This document shows, piece by piece, positions 42,764 to 53,663 of a stretch of 64,000 nucleotides of DNA. Under the pieces are notes generated by a model. It did not search any database. It worked only from the letters and a program-made list of their open reading frames with translations, and was not told the DNA's origin. Positions within the stretch are counted from its first letter, which is position 1, and each line of letters starts with the position of its first letter. The stretch covers positions 62,001 through 126,000 of the forward strand of contig NZ_FQZK01000007.1 of assembly GCF_900141985.1 (NCBI RefSeq), written 5' to 3'. Made by a program: the position numbers and the translations under genes. The DNA comes from Nocardiopsis flavescens. GTDB lineage: Bacteria > Actinomycetota > Actinomycetes > Streptosporangiales > Streptosporangiaceae.

Positions 42764-44914
42764 ATGGTCGATCGAACCGTAGCCGTACCGAGGGCCGCAG
42801 GGCCCGCGCACATCCGCAACATCGCGCTGGTGGGCCCGGCGGGGGCCGGGAAGACAAGCCTGGTCGAGGCCCTCCTCCACGCCGCCGGCGCGCTCCACCG
42901 CACCGGCAGCGTGGAGGAGGGCACCACCGTCAGCGACCGCGACGAGGTCGAGATCCGCCAGAAGCGCTCGGTGCACCTGACCCTCAACCCGGTCATGGTC
43001 GGCGACGTGAAGGTGAACCTGCTGGACACCCCGGGCTACGCGGACTTCATCGGCGCCCTGCGGGCCGGGCTCCGCGGCGCCGACGCCGCCCTGTTCGTCG
43101 TCTCCGCTCTGGAGGGCGTGGACGGGCGCACCCGCGCGCTGTGGGAGGAGTGCGCGGCGGTGGGCATGCCGCGGGCGGTGGCGGTCACCAAGGTCGACCA
43201 CCCCCGCGCCGACTTCGAGGACGTGGTCGCCCAGTGCCGCGCGGCCTTCGGCGACGGCGTCCACGCCGCCTACCTCCCGGCCTTCGAGGGGTCGGGCGAG
43301 GACCGGCGGGTGACCGGGCTGTGGGGCCTGGTCTCCGAGCGCTACCACGACTACGACTCGCGCGAGGGGCACACCCCGCCGGAGAACCTGAGCGACCGGG
43401 CCGCGGCCCTGCGCGAGATCCTCGTGGAGGAGGTCATCACCGAGAGCGAGGACGAGGTCCTCATGGAGCGCTACACGGAGGGCGGGGTGCTCGACCCGGA
43501 CCTGCTCATCGCCGACCTCCAGAAGGCCGTGGCCGCGGGCGGCTTCCACCCGGTGCTGGCGATCGGCACCACCACGGGGGTGGGGGTGCGCGAACTGCTG
43601 CGCGAGCTCCCGGTGTCCTGCCCCGACCCCACCCGCCGCCCCTTCCCCGAGGTGGTGGACCCGCAGACCCGGCCGGTGCGCGGCCTGTCCTGCGACCCGG
43701 ACGGCCCGCTGGTGGCCGAGGTGCTGGCGACGGCCGGCGACCCGTACGTGGGCCGCACCGGCCTGGTCCGGGTGTTCTCGGGGACGCTGTCCCCGGACTC
43801 GGTGGTCCACCTGCACGGCCACGGCGTCCCGTCGGGGCCGACCGGATCGGACGAGCCGGACACCTCCGGGCGCGACGGCCGCGCGGGCGCCCTGTCGGTG
43901 CCGGTGGGCCGGGGCGGCCGCCCCGTGGGCGCGGTGGGCGCCGGCGACGTCTGCCTGGTGGCCAGGCTGCCGGACGCCCGTACCGGCGACACGGTCTCCT
44001 CGCCGGAGCGCCCGCTGCGGGTGGCGCCGTGGCGCTTCCCCGAACCGCTGCTGCCCGTGGCCATCGCCGCCGCGACCTCCTCCGACGAGGACAAGCTGTC
44101 CCACGCGGTGGCCGGGCTCGTGGCCGAGGACCCGTCGCTGCGGGTCGAGGTCAACGCGGAGACCCGCCAGATGGTGCTGTGGACGCTGGGCGAGGCGCAC
44201 CTGGACGCGGCCCTGGACCGGCTGGAGCACCGGTTCGGCGTGCGGGTGGAGACCTCCGAGGTGCGGGTCCCGCTGCGCGCCACCTTCTCCTGCCCGGCCG
44301 AGGGGCTGGGCCGCAACGTCAAGCAGAGCGGCGGGCACGGCGAGTTCGGCATCTGCCGCATCAGGGTGGAGCCCCTGGAGTCGGGGGCCGGCCTGGAGTT
44401 CGTGGACGGGATCGTGGGCGGGGCGGTACCGCGTCAGTTCATCCCGTCCGTGGAGAAGGGCGTGCGCGCCCAGATGGCCGACGGCGTCGACACCGGCCAT
44501 CCCCTGGTGGACATCCGGGTGACGCTCTACGACGGCAAGGCGCACTCGGTGGACTCCTCCGACATGGCGTTCCAGAAGGCGGCCCGGCTCGCGCTGCGGG
44601 ACGCGGCCGCCACCGCGGAGCTGGCGGTGCTGGAGCCGGTGGACGCGGTGGAGGTCGAGGTCGACGGCGAGCTGCTGGGAACGGTCATGAGCGACCTGTC
44701 GGCGCGGCGCGGCCGGGTGGTGGGCTCCGAGCCCTCCCCCGGCGGGCGGGCCGTGATCCGGGCGGAGGTCCCGGAGCTGGAGATCACCCGCTACGCCGTG
44801 GAGCTGCGCTCGCTGTCGCACGGAACGGGCGCGTTCACCCGCCGCTACCTGCGCCACGAGCCGCTGCCGCCGAGGATGGCGGCCGGACTGCCCCGGCAGC
44901 GCGGCGGGGCCTGA
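42764..44914 (+). CDS. Elongation factor G-like GTPase (EF-G2 type)
   Basis: A 716-residue paralogue of translocation factor EF-G with all five domains. G1 is GPAGAGKTS (about 24-32), G3 DTPGYADF, and G4 VTKVDH instead of the usual NKMD. Switch I is diverged: EIRQKRSVHLTL replaces the canonical RGITI element. Domain IV keeps KQSGGHGEFG and VDSSDMAFQKAA. This is the actinobacterial EF-G-like/fusA2 class, which is not the main EF-G and whose role is unsettled. ATG 42764 or GTG 42758. Its end is 3 bases from the converging M48 gene. Confidence 0.88.
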   Translation: MVDRTVAVPRAAGPAHIRNIALVGPAGAGKTSLVEALLHAAGALHRTGSVEEGTTVSDRDEVEIRQKRSVHLTLNPVMVGDVKVNLLDTPGYADFIGALRAGLRGADAALFVVSALEGVDGRTRALWEECAAVGMPRAVAVTKVDHPRADFEDVVAQCRAAFGDGVHAAYLPAFEGSGEDRRVTGLWGLVSERYHDYDSREGHTPPENLSDRAAALREILVEEVITESEDEVLMERYTEGGVLDPDLLIADLQKAVAAGGFHPVLAIGTTTGVGVRELLRELPVSCPDPTRRPFPEVVDPQTRPVRGLSCDPDGPLVAEVLATAGDPYVGRTGLVRVFSGTLSPDSVVHLHGHGVPSGPTGSDEPDTSGRDGRAGALSVPVGRGGRPVGAVGAGDVCLVARLPDARTGDTVSSPERPLRVAPWRFPEPLLPVAIAAATSSDEDKLSHAVAGLVAEDPSLRVEVNAETRQMVLWTLGEAHLDAALDRLEHRFGVRVETSEVRVPLRATFSCPAEGLGRNVKQSGGHGEFGICRIRVEPLESGAGLEFVDGIVGGAVPRQFIPSVEKGVRAQMADGVDTGHPLVDIRVTLYDGKAHSVDSSDMAFQKAARLALRDAAATAELAVLEPVDAVEVEVDGELLGTVMSDLSARRGRVVGSEPSPGGRAVIRAEVPELEITRYAVELRSLSHGTGAFTRRYLRHEPLPPRMAAGLPRQRGGA

Positions 44915-44917
44915 GGC

Positions 44918-45721
44918 TCACAGGATCCGCCCGGGCCGCCCCCGGTCGGCCAGGGCGGCGAAGCGGAACGTGTTCACGGGGTGGCTGGACAGGAGGTTGA
45001 CCAGGAGCACGAAGAACCCGGTGTCGGTGCGGGCCCGGTCGGCGATGTCCTGGAAGTCGACGGCGGGGTACAGGTACTTGCCCGCCGCCATGACCCGGAA
45101 GCCCTGCATCCCCTCGGGGCAGAACGCGTACGCGTGGTTGTCGGCGGTGTACTCCTGGGCCCGCCCCAGGGTGCTGCCCACCCCGGGGATGACGTTGGCG
45201 ACGGAGATCCCGAACTGCCGCCAGAACGACGTGTGCCCGGCGGCGATGTGCCCGACCTCGTGGCCGATGAAGAACCGCAGCGCGTCGTGGTCCCCCGACC
45301 GCACCCCCACCTCGAACAGGTCGCTGTTGAGGGCGACGTAGCGACGCGACCCGTGCCCGGACGCGAAGGCGTTGATCACCCCGTTGCCGAGCACGACGTA
45401 GGCCTCGGGGACCCGCCGCATCCCGAACGCCCGCGCCGCGTCGGCCACCATCCGGTGCACCTCGGGGAACTGCGCCTCGGTGATGCGCACCCCGTTGACA
45501 CGCTGGCGCGCGTACAGCTGGCCGCGGACGAAGTACACCAGGGCGGGGATGCTCAGGAGCAGCAGCGGTTCGTTGGGATCGCCGGAGTAGGCGCGGCTGA
45601 CCGCGCCCACCACCGCGAACAGGGTCACCCCGACGCACATCGCCAGCAGCGGGACCTCCCGGGGGTGCCGCAGCGAGCGGACGGTCCCGGGGTCCCCCCA
45701 GCGGCGGGGGAGCACCCCCAC
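44918..45721 (-). CDS. M48-family metalloprotease, membrane-associated
   Basis: A 267-residue protease of the M48 (HtpX/Ste24-like) family. Two membrane segments lie near residues 25-42 and 50-65. The zinc motif is FIGHEVGHIAAGH (about 155-167), with the third ligand in AQEYTADNHAY (about 194-204). GTG at 45721 is 7 bases after the stop of the upstream M20 gene, indicating an operon. HtpX-like enzymes degrade damaged membrane proteins; the specific role here is unknown. Confidence 0.87.
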   Translation of the reverse strand: MGVLPRRWGDPGTVRSLRHPREVPLLAMCVGVTLFAVVGAVSRAYSGDPNEPLLLLSIPALVYFVRGQLYARQRVNGVRITEAQFPEVHRMVADAARAFGMRRVPEAYVVLGNGVINAFASGHGSRRYVALNSDLFEVGVRSGDHDALRFFIGHEVGHIAAGHTSFWRQFGISVANVIPGVGSTLGRAQEYTADNHAYAFCPEGMQGFRVMAAGKYLYPAVDFQDIADRARTDTGFFVLLVNLLSSHPVNTFRFAALADRGRPGRIL

Positions 45722-45727
45722 CGGAGA

Positions 45728-47431
45728 TCAGCGGTACTCGGAGCCGGGCCGGTCCTCGTCGGGCCCGGGGGGCGGCGCGTGGTGGGCGCTGCCCTGCGGC
45801 GGCGGACCTCCGAACGCGGGTCCGGCCGGGGGCCGCCGGGGCTCGTCCTCCTCGTCCAGGAACGCGGCCATGTCCGCCGAGAGGGTCGACTCCTCGACCT
45901 TCTCGCTGCGCCACTCCTCGCGCAGCTCCTCGTCCTGGGAGTTGAACACGGCGCCCATGTCGGCGTCGTGGGTGGAGTCGGCCGCCTTGGGCGCGTCCCA
46001 GCCCGACGCCAGGAAGGCGCTGTCGTAGGCGTCGTTGTAGTCGCCGGCGTCCTGGGGCCCGGAGGGCGGGTCGGCGGCGGGCGCGTCGTGGGCGCCGCCC
46101 GCGTCCGCGGGCGCCGGGACGTCCTCCGGGGCGGGCCCGGGGAAGACCGAGCCGGACGGCGCGGGCGCACCCTCCCGGTCGCTGCCCAGGTAGGACAGGG
46201 CCGCGACGGTGAGGGCGGCCAGCCCGGCCCGCAGGGCGGGCTCGCGGGCGGGCGCGAAGAACGGGGAGTGGTTGCTGGGGACGTTCCCGAGCTTCTCGTA
46301 GGGCGTGTCGCCGGGGGCGGCGTCCCACACGTCGTGCGGGGTGGCCCCGACGAACCAGAACACGTACGGGATGGGCCGCGGGTCGTCGGGCAGCCCGAAG
46401 TACCCGAAGTCCTCGGTGGACGGGGACGGGTCGGGCAGGTGGATGACGTACTGGTCGCCGAAGTAGGCGCGGTGGGCGGAGGCGACCGCGGAGACGGTGT
46501 CGGGGTCGTTGCGGGTGACGCCGGCGCCCTGGAACCGCTCGATCTCGGGCTCGCGGACGGCGCCGGAGGCCGCGGCCTCGGCGCGCACGATGCGCTCGAT
46601 GGACTCTTCGAGCCGGGTGGCGACGGCGTCGTTGAGGGAGCGGGTGTTGATCTCCAGGTAGGCCTCGTCGGGGATGATGTTGGCCTTGGTCCCGGCGTGG
46701 ATGCGGCCGACGGTGAGGACGGCCATCTCGCTGGGGCTGACCTCGCGGGAGACCACGCCCTGGAGGCGCGTGACGATGTTGGCCGCGATGAGCACCGGGT
46801 CGACCGCGGTGTGGGGCTGGGAGGCGTGCCCGCCCTCGCCGTGGACCCGGACCCGGTAGGAGGCGGAGGAGCCGAGGATGACCCCGGCGCGGTGGGAGAT
46901 GAGCCCGGCGGGCTGGGGGCCCAGGTGCTGGCCCAGTACGACGTCGGGGCGGCCGAAACGCTCGAAGAGCCCGTCGGCGAGCATCTTCTGCGCGCCGTCG
47001 AGGGTCTCCTCACCCGGTTGGGCGACGATCATCACGGTGCCGGACCACTCCTCGCGGGTCTCCGACAGGAGGTCGGCGGCGCCGACCAGGCAGGCCGTGT
47101 GGGCGTCGTGGCCGCAGGCGTGCATGACGGGCACGTCCGCCCCGTCGCCGTCGGTGGTGCGGGAGGTGCTGGCGTAGGGCAGCCCGGTCTTCTCCTCCAC
47201 GGGGAGCGCGTCCATGTCGGCGCGGAGCATGACCGTGGGGCCGGGGCCGTTGCGCAAGACGCCCACGACCCCGGTGCCGCCGACGCCCTTGTGGACCTCG
47301 TAGCCGGTGCGGGTCAGCCACTCGGCGACGCCGCTGGCGGTGCGGTACTCCGCGTGGGAGAGTTCCGGGTTCTTGTGGAGATCGACGTAGAACCCCTCCA
47401 CGAGAGGGAAGAGCTCGTCGAGGAGTCGCAT
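45728..47431 (-). CDS. M20-family amidohydrolase with acidic C-terminal extension
   Basis: A 567-residue protein. Residues 1-400 are a complete M20D amidohydrolase (hippurate, N-acetyl-diaminopimelate or IAA-amino-acid hydrolase group). Metal ligands lie in MHACGHDAHTA (about 100-110) and QPGEETLDG (about 135-143), and the C-terminal NHSPFFAP supplies the last histidine. Residues 400-567 are disordered, rich in proline and acidic residues (DAGDYNDAYDSAFLAS), and have no counterpart in the usual 400-residue family. The M48 protease gene follows 6 bases later. ATG at 47431 has GGGGG 7 bases upstream. Confidence 0.88.
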   Translation of the reverse strand: MRLLDELFPLVEGFYVDLHKNPELSHAEYRTASGVAEWLTRTGYEVHKGVGGTGVVGVLRNGPGPTVMLRADMDALPVEEKTGLPYASTSRTTDGDGADVPVMHACGHDAHTACLVGAADLLSETREEWSGTVMIVAQPGEETLDGAQKMLADGLFERFGRPDVVLGQHLGPQPAGLISHRAGVILGSSASYRVRVHGEGGHASQPHTAVDPVLIAANIVTRLQGVVSREVSPSEMAVLTVGRIHAGTKANIIPDEAYLEINTRSLNDAVATRLEESIERIVRAEAAASGAVREPEIERFQGAGVTRNDPDTVSAVASAHRAYFGDQYVIHLPDPSPSTEDFGYFGLPDDPRPIPYVFWFVGATPHDVWDAAPGDTPYEKLGNVPSNHSPFFAPAREPALRAGLAALTVAALSYLGSDREGAPAPSGSVFPGPAPEDVPAPADAGGAHDAPAADPPSGPQDAGDYNDAYDSAFLASGWDAPKAADSTHDADMGAVFNSQDEELREEWRSEKVEESTLSADMAAFLDEEDEPRRPPAGPAFGGPPPQGSAHHAPPPGPDEDRPGSEYR

Positions 47432-47972
47432 GACCACGCCCCCGTGCTGGGCTGCACGGTTCGGGTCCACCGCGTGCGGCACGGCATTCCACCGCCTTCT
47501 TGTTGCTCGACCGGGCTTGTCGCGCCCGGCGGGCGCCACCTGACGGCACAGCCTATCGGCGCGACCGCCACGCCCCCACACTGACATGTTCGCGCCGGTC
47601 CGCACCACCGCCGTGCTCCCGGGGTGCGGCGCGGCGACGCGGATGGGTTAAGGTCTGCACACGGAACGGCGTCCCCACACCCGAAACGTGCTCACACGCC
47701 ACACGGGTCCCCCCACTCCCCCACCGCACCGCGGTGCCGGGAAGATTCGGGAGAAGTTTCCGCCTAATGCCGTGAACCGCTGGCACACTCCCTTACATCA
47801 CAGTAAGGTAACGCAGCACAAGAGATTCATCCGACCTCCCGGTGCCTCCCCCTCGCGCGCCACGCGGCACCGACCCCCAGAAAAACCACGGCGACCGGAT
47901 TCTTTCGATTACCCGGAGCCATGGGGGGAACACCCACAGTCCTGAGACGTCCACCGATCCCGGAGTCCACTC
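47432..47972. other. Divergent intergenic region with inverted repeat
   Basis: This 541-base stretch separates the M20 gene from the divergent acyltransferase gene, with no supported frame in it. The 18-bp inverted repeat CCTTAC-ATCACA-GTAAGG (47791-47808) stands out and lies 165 bases before the acyltransferase start. It is probably an operator for an unlinked regulator. Confidence 0.45.
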
Positions 47973-49130
47973 GTGGCCTCATCCATGACCAGACCGGAAA
48001 CCGACCGTGCGCAGCCCGGGCCCGGCTCCCCCGCACCGGCGGAGCACGGCGCGGCGGCCGGGGCGGCCGCCAAGGCCCCGTACCGCGACGCCCGCCTGGA
48101 CAACGCCAAGTTCCTCCTGATCGTCCTCGTCGTCGTCGGCCACGCGATCGAGCCGCTGCGCGACATCACGGCCGTCAGCGCCCTGTACTACTGGATCTAC
48201 TTCTTCCACATGCCCGCGTTCATCATGATCAGCGGGTATCTGTCGAGGTCCTTCGACGGGTCGTCCAACCGGGTGGAGAAGCTGGTCCTGACCGTCGCGG
48301 TCCCGTACCTGATCTTCTGGACGATCCACCAGTCCATCTACACCGTCGAGCGCGGCGGGCTGGGCGACTCCCTGTCGCTCCTCAAGCCGACCTGGACCCT
48401 GTGGTTCCTCGTCGCGCTGTTCCTGTGGAGGCTGAGCGTCCCGGTGTGGAAGCGGCTGCGCGCGCCGGTCCTCATCGCCTTCGCCATCTCGCTGTTCGCC
48501 GCCACCACCAGCCTCAGCGACACGCTGTCGCTGGGCCGCGTGGTCAGCTTCCTGCCCTTCTTCGTGCTGGGCCTGAGCCTGCGCCGCGAGCACTTCGCGT
48601 GGCTGGACAAGCTGTGGGTGCGCCTGGTCTCGCTGGCCGTGCTGGGCACCACCGCTGTGCTGGCGGTGCCCATCTCCGACCGCCTCAGCCGCGACTGGCT
48701 GTTCTGGCGGGACAGCCTGACCGACCGGGACATCGACCCGCTGATCCCCAGCCTGGGCATCCGCCTGGCGTTCATGGGCCTGGCCCTGGCGATGACCTTC
48801 GCCTTCCTGGCCCTGACCCCCAAGCGGCGGACCTGGTTCACGTCCCTGGGGCTCTACACGCTGTACGTGTACCTGGGGCACTCGGTGGTGTTCATCCTCT
48901 TCAAGGCGTCGCCCTGGTACGACGTCATGGACACCCCGCTCGGCGCCGTCGCCACCGTCGCGGTGGCCCTGGCGACCACGCTGCTGCTGTGCTCCCCGTG
49001 GGTGCGGGCGGCGATGCGCTGGGCGGTGGAGCCGCAGATGTCCTGGTTCCTCAAGCGCGAGGAGCCCCCGGCGGCCGAGGGCGGCCCCGACGGGGGCGGC
49101 ACCAGGGAGAAGACGGCAGCGGGGGTCTGA
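47973..49130 (+). CDS. Acyltransferase 3 family membrane protein
   Basis: A 385-residue integral membrane protein with about ten membrane segments, in the group of fucose-4-O-acetylase-like acyltransferases. The catalytic histidine is in VVVGHAIEPL (about residues 53-62), and FFHMPAFIMISGYL follows. These enzymes O-acetylate sugars of surface polymers or lipids. A charged N-terminal 40 residues and C-terminal tail are cytoplasmic. The start is GTG 47973, with GGAG 7 bases upstream. It is a single gene with a terminator behind it; no polysaccharide cluster is nearby. Confidence 0.87.
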   Translation: MASSMTRPETDRAQPGPGSPAPAEHGAAAGAAAKAPYRDARLDNAKFLLIVLVVVGHAIEPLRDITAVSALYYWIYFFHMPAFIMISGYLSRSFDGSSNRVEKLVLTVAVPYLIFWTIHQSIYTVERGGLGDSLSLLKPTWTLWFLVALFLWRLSVPVWKRLRAPVLIAFAISLFAATTSLSDTLSLGRVVSFLPFFVLGLSLRREHFAWLDKLWVRLVSLAVLGTTAVLAVPISDRLSRDWLFWRDSLTDRDIDPLIPSLGIRLAFMGLALAMTFAFLALTPKRRTWFTSLGLYTLYVYLGHSVVFILFKASPWYDVMDTPLGAVATVAVALATTLLLCSPWVRAAMRWAVEPQMSWFLKREEPPAAEGGPDGGGTREKTAAGV

Positions 49131-49153
49131 CCCCCGGTCACGACACGAAGGCG

Positions 49154-49186
49154 AAGGGGCGGTGCGCGTTCGGCGCACCGCCCCTT
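49154..49186. terminator. Strong bidirectional terminator
   Basis: A 14-bp perfect stem (AAGGGGCGGTGCGC and complement) with a 5-base loop between converging genes. The A and T pairs at the base give a short T-run in each direction. Confidence 0.75.
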
Positions 49187-49202
49187 CCGCTCCCCCGGCG
49201 GC

Positions 49203-51810
<2,608 letters not shown>

Positions 51811-51844
51811 GCCGCGCCCGTCGCCGGGCCGGTACGCGAACGCG

Positions 51845-51874
51845 GGAGGGGAGGCGTCGCAGCGCCTCCCCTCC
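51845..51874. terminator. Bidirectional hairpin between guaB1 and nfi
   Basis: A perfect 12-bp stem GGAGGGGAGGCG/CGCCTCCCCTCC with a 6-base loop between the converging stops. Confidence 0.65.
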
Positions 51875-51895
51875 GGTGCGTGCGCCGGCCCCGCC

Positions 51896-52672
51896 TCAGT
51901 CCCCGGCGGCGGTGCGGGCGGCCAGGACCTGCTTGCGGTGCTCTCCGCACAGCCGGTCGGCGTGGCGGACCGGCTCGGGAACGCGGTAGCGCGGGGACAG
52001 GCGCAGCACCAGCCCGGCGGCGCCCTCCAGGTCCACCCGGTGCCCGACGGAGACGTACACGGGCTTGACCCCGGCCCGGGTGCGCACGACCCGGCCGATC
52101 ACCTCGGCGCCGTCGGCGGCCAGGGCGGCGGAGTCGGGAACGACCTCCGAGCGCCCGGCGACCATGGGGGTCCACTCCCCGCGCTCGCGCCCCGGGACCG
52201 CGTGCCTGCCGTACAGGACGGACTTGGCCGATCCGACGACCGGCAGGTCGAGCAGGACGCCCAGGTGGGAGGCGACCCCGAAGCGGCGCGGGTGGGCCAG
52301 GCCGAACCCGTCGCACAGGTAGACGTCGGGTGTGGTCTCCAGCCTCCCCAGCGCCTCCAGCACCGGGGGCAGCTCCCGGAACGAGAAGAGCCCCGAGATG
52401 TAGGGGAAGGACACCTCGGAGGCGATGGCGACCGACTCCACGACCTCCAGGGTGTCCGCGTCCAGCACCACGGCCGCCGCCGACAGGGCGGAGTCGTCCT
52501 TGGCGTAGCTGACGTCGAGCCCGGCGACCGTGCGCACCGCCGCCGCGTCGAGCGGCTCCTCGCGCACCCGCGAGGCCATGCGGCGCTGGAGGGCCACGGC
52601 CTCCCTGGGGTCGTCGGGCCAGTTCTCCGGGTCGTCCAGGATCCGGCCGACCCGCTCGGCGATGTCCGACAC
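51896..52672 (-). CDS. nfi: Endonuclease V
   Basis: A 258-residue DNA repair enzyme that nicks the second phosphodiester bond 3' of deoxyinosine. Metal site residues are in VAGLDVSYAKDD (about 47-58), and the conserved core YLCDGFGLAHPRRFGVASHLG appears as DGFGLAHPRRFGVASH (about 120-135), close to the family DGxGxxHPRxxGxAxHxG. Family length is about 220-240. GTG at 52672 has GGGGAGG 6 bases upstream. It faces guaB1. Deaminated purine repair and purine salvage are neighbours here, probably by chance. Confidence 0.94.
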   Translation of the reverse strand: MSDIAERVGRILDDPENWPDDPREAVALQRRMASRVREEPLDAAAVRTVAGLDVSYAKDDSALSAAAVVLDADTLEVVESVAIASEVSFPYISGLFSFRELPPVLEALGRLETTPDVYLCDGFGLAHPRRFGVASHLGVLLDLPVVGSAKSVLYGRHAVPGRERGEWTPMVAGRSEVVPDSAALAADGAEVIGRVVRTRAGVKPVYVSVGHRVDLEGAAGLVLRLSPRYRVPEPVRHADRLCGEHRKQVLAARTAAGD

Positions 52673-53053
52673 CCGATGCCTCCCCTTCTCCGACACGGCC
52701 CGCCCCCGGCGGGCCCTCCCACCCCATACAACAGCACCCGGGCGGCCGGGGACCCGCACGCGCGCTGTGCGCGGGGTCACGGCCGCGGGCCCGGGGAACC
52801 GCCGGCCGGGGCGGGTCGCGGGATCGGCCGCCCGGGCGCCGTGCCCGGGGCCGACGCCCGGGCGGGCGGCCTCGGGCGCGCGGGCACCCGCCCGCCGCGG
52901 CTCCGATCCGCTGCCGCCGATCCGGCGGTCCCTCGCGGGGAGGAGGGCGTGCGGCCGATGCGCGCCCCGAACCCCTGCCCGGGGCGCTGACCGGGGCCGG
53001 GAGACCGCGCCCGGGCCGGCCCGGGAGGCGTTCGGGGGCCGATCGGGGGCACA

Positions 53054-53233
53054 ATGGTGCGGATGAGCCCGGACACCGGTCTCGCGGGGTCCGCGCTGTT
53101 CGGCGCGGCGGTGGCCGCGGCACCGGACCGGCGTACCCTCCAGCCGGAACGGCCGGTGGAGGAGATCCGCGCCGCCCTGCCCCTGACGGTCCACGGCTTC
53201 CCGGGGACGACCGCCTCCCCCGCAGACCCCTGA
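53054..53233 (+). CDS. Possible small hypothetical protein
   Basis: A short frame of 59 codons (MVRMSPDTGLAGSALFGAAV... ending TTASPADP), starting at ATG 53054 or 53063 and ending 13 bases before the next gene. No recognised family and no clear ribosome binding site. It could be the front cistron of the DUF3592 gene or noncoding. The rest of the stretch 52673-53053 holds only the nfi promoter and nothing else that I can support. Confidence 0.25.
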   Translation: MVRMSPDTGLAGSALFGAAVAAAPDRRTLQPERPVEEIRAALPLTVHGFPGTTASPADP

Positions 53234-53246
53234 GAGGACGCCCGAC

Positions 53247-53663
53247 ATGGCCTCGCTGTACCCCCTGCTCCCCCTGCTGTCCGGCCTGGTCATCCTGGCG
53301 GTGGTCGCCCGGGACACCCGGCTCGAACTGCGCCTGATACGGCACGGGGTGCGCGCCAAGGGCCGTGTCATCGGCTACAACGAGACCTCGACCGCCTCGC
53401 GGATGATCGTGCAGTTCCGCACCGAGGACGGCCGCGAGGTGCACGCCGAGCACGAGAACACCGGGTGGACGGCCTCCCGGGCCGGTGAGATCGTCACCGT
53501 CTCCTACGACCCGGACAGCCCGGAGCTGGCCCGGATCGTGTCGGCGCCCTGGCTGTCGCACTGGGTCCGCGGCATGTTCGCCACCCTGGGCGCGATCCTG
53601 CTCGCCGCCGGGGTGCTCCTGGGCTACCTGGCCTGGGACTTCGACCTGGACATGCGGAGCTAG
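53247..53663 (+). CDS. DUF3592-like membrane protein
   Basis: A 138-residue protein with a membrane segment at each end (about 5-20 and 110-130) and a small beta-rich domain between them: RAKGRVIGYNETSTASRMIVQF, EDGREVHAEHE and GEIVTVSYDPDSPELARI. This is the DUF3592 pattern, which is of unknown function. GAGAGG lies 8 bases before the ATG. Its stop overlaps that of the converging VanZ/RDD-like gene by 4 bases (CTAG). Confidence 0.8.
   Translation: MASLYPLLPLLSGLVILAVVARDTRLELRLIRHGVRAKGRVIGYNETSTASRMIVQFRTEDGREVHAEHENTGWTASRAGEIVTVSYDPDSPELARIVSAPWLSHWVRGMFATLGAILLAAGVLLGYLAWDFDLDMRS

Noticed and set aside
42764..44914. Ribosomal protection (TetM-like) tetracycline resistance protein
   Set aside because: The sequence follows actinobacterial EF-G-like paralogues throughout (switch I and domain IV), without the domain IV loop features of TetM/TetO that I would expect.
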